From Calditrichia bacterium (GTDB lineage Bacteria > Calditrichota > Calditrichia > Calditrichales > J004): a stretch of 33,084 bases of DNA. The stretch spans positions 1 through 33,084 of the forward strand of contig JALXBH010000318.1 of the NCBI GenBank assembly GCA_026991535.1. The letters run 5' to 3'. Shown here piece after piece: positions 32,635 through 33,084 of the stretch (position 1 is its first letter; each line of letters starts with the position of its first letter). The notes beneath the pieces are model-generated. The model was not told the DNA's origin and did no database searches. It saw only the letters and a program-made list of their open reading frames with translations. The translations under genes and the position numbers were made by a program.

Positions 32635-33084
32635 TACTCAGCCACGCCATAAGTCTTAGCCCACCCCCGGCTCTCGGGGAGGGGAGTAATCTATGGGTAA
32701 AACGTTAACGCCCGGATTCATCCGGGTGGATGGAAAGAAAAGTGAAAGTCCCCCGAATCCATTTCAACGGATTCGGGTATGAACGAACACCCATTGCCAG
32801 GATTTGGTTTTAACGCTGCCTTTAGCCTTCCGGCCAGGTTGGGAACTCATCCCCCGGCCCCTTCTCTTGCGAAGAGAAGGGGTGAGGTCATGGGCCGGAT
32901 AAAAGCATCTGATTTTGCCGGAAGGTTTTATATTTGCCCTGGTTCCCCGCGGACGTTGATGTCGTTTCCCCCCGCACCGTGCGGAAGTAAAGGATTTCAC
33001 GGCGCTGCGCTTCTCGAAATGACAGTTAGCGGGTAAGCGTCATTCCGGACGCAGTGAAGAATCCTCTCCTTGATAAGCCTGGGT
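32635..33084. repeat. Noncoding tail packed with hairpins, probable dispersed repeat elements
   Basis: This 450 bp stretch carries no supported gene. It holds four perfect hairpins: CCCGGAT/ATCCGGG (32711-32726), CCCGAATCC/GGATTCGGG (32752-32777), CCCCTTCTCTT/AAGAGAAGGGG (32858-32882) and CCGCAC/GTGCGG (32972-32984). It ends in an imperfect inverted repeat (32991-33023 with 33039-33065) whose inner arms are AATGAC/GTCATT. Such modules look like the interspersed palindromic elements found in many bacterial genomes. Confidence 0.65.
32858..32882. repeat. Perfect 11-bp hairpin
   Basis: CCCCTTCTCTT, loop GCG, AAGAGAAGGGG. CTCA and TGAG extend the symmetry outside the stem with a bulge. There is no T-run, so it is unlikely to be a simple terminator; it is the core of the repeat cluster. 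Confidence 0.7.

Noticed and set aside
32711-32882. CRISPR-like array of short repeats
   Set aside because: The hairpins differ in sequence and are not regularly spaced direct repeats; no cas genes are present.
32779-33036. 85-codon ORF in the repeat-rich tail, and its antisense counterpart
   Set aside because: Runs through several hairpins and repeat modules; the product has no family likeness and no ribosome site is convincing.

Overview
The window looks like chromosomal DNA of a Gram-negative bacterium of the Fibrobacterota-Chlorobiota-Bacteroidota (FCB) side of the tree. A Calditrichota, Ignavibacteria or KSB1-like lineage is the best guess. The pointers are: a secreted protein ending in an FCB-type sorting/FlgD-like domain (NYPNPFNP motif, C-terminal ...SRRMLLLK); two receptors with Reg_prop/Y_Y_Y ectodomains; a heptose epimerase for LPS; several lipoprotein signals; and a folB-folK-deoxynucleoside kinase cluster. 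The DNA is fairly GC-rich and densely coded, with many 4-20 bp overlaps. No rRNA, tRNA, CRISPR array, IS element or phage gene was seen.

Layout: 24-4256 holds a 3-methyladenine DNA glycosylase, a lipoprotein GH13 amylase-like enzyme, thioredoxin reductase and a secreted sorting-domain protein. At 4615-5565 lies a CbpA-like J-protein. At 5571-9471 a tight minus-strand operon reads trpS-scpA-scpB-rluB-cmk. At 9673-11232 lie a serine-hydrolase lipoprotein and, convergent to it, a CYTH-domain enzyme.

The most unusual part is 11471-18802. Two very large receptors each have a signal peptide, about 11-14 propeller repeats, a Y_Y_Y domain, one membrane helix and a C-terminal, apparently intact Hanks-type Ser/Thr kinase. 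They flank a divergent uracil-DNA glycosylase gene and overlap it at both ends. The ectodomain is that of Bacteroides hybrid two-component sensors, but a eukaryotic-like kinase sits where the histidine kinase would be.

18991-23935 is a plus-strand run: folB, folK, a deoxynucleoside kinase, a small membrane protein, a GAF-HD-GYP protein, a deoxyhypusine synthase-like protein and hldD. An AT-rich island (about 23936-24575) with one orphan ORF interrupts the usual composition. 24576-31575 is all minus strand: a MipA/OmpV-like outer membrane protein, an M28 peptidase lipoprotein, an aldo/keto reductase, AMP nucleosidase, a voltage-gated K+ channel with a zinc ribbon, tyrS and smpB. The window ends with a soluble MprF-C-like (DUF2156) protein and about 450 bp of noncoding DNA packed with perfect hairpins, probably dispersed repeat elements.

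All functions are inferred from sequence motifs read by eye; no database search was run.
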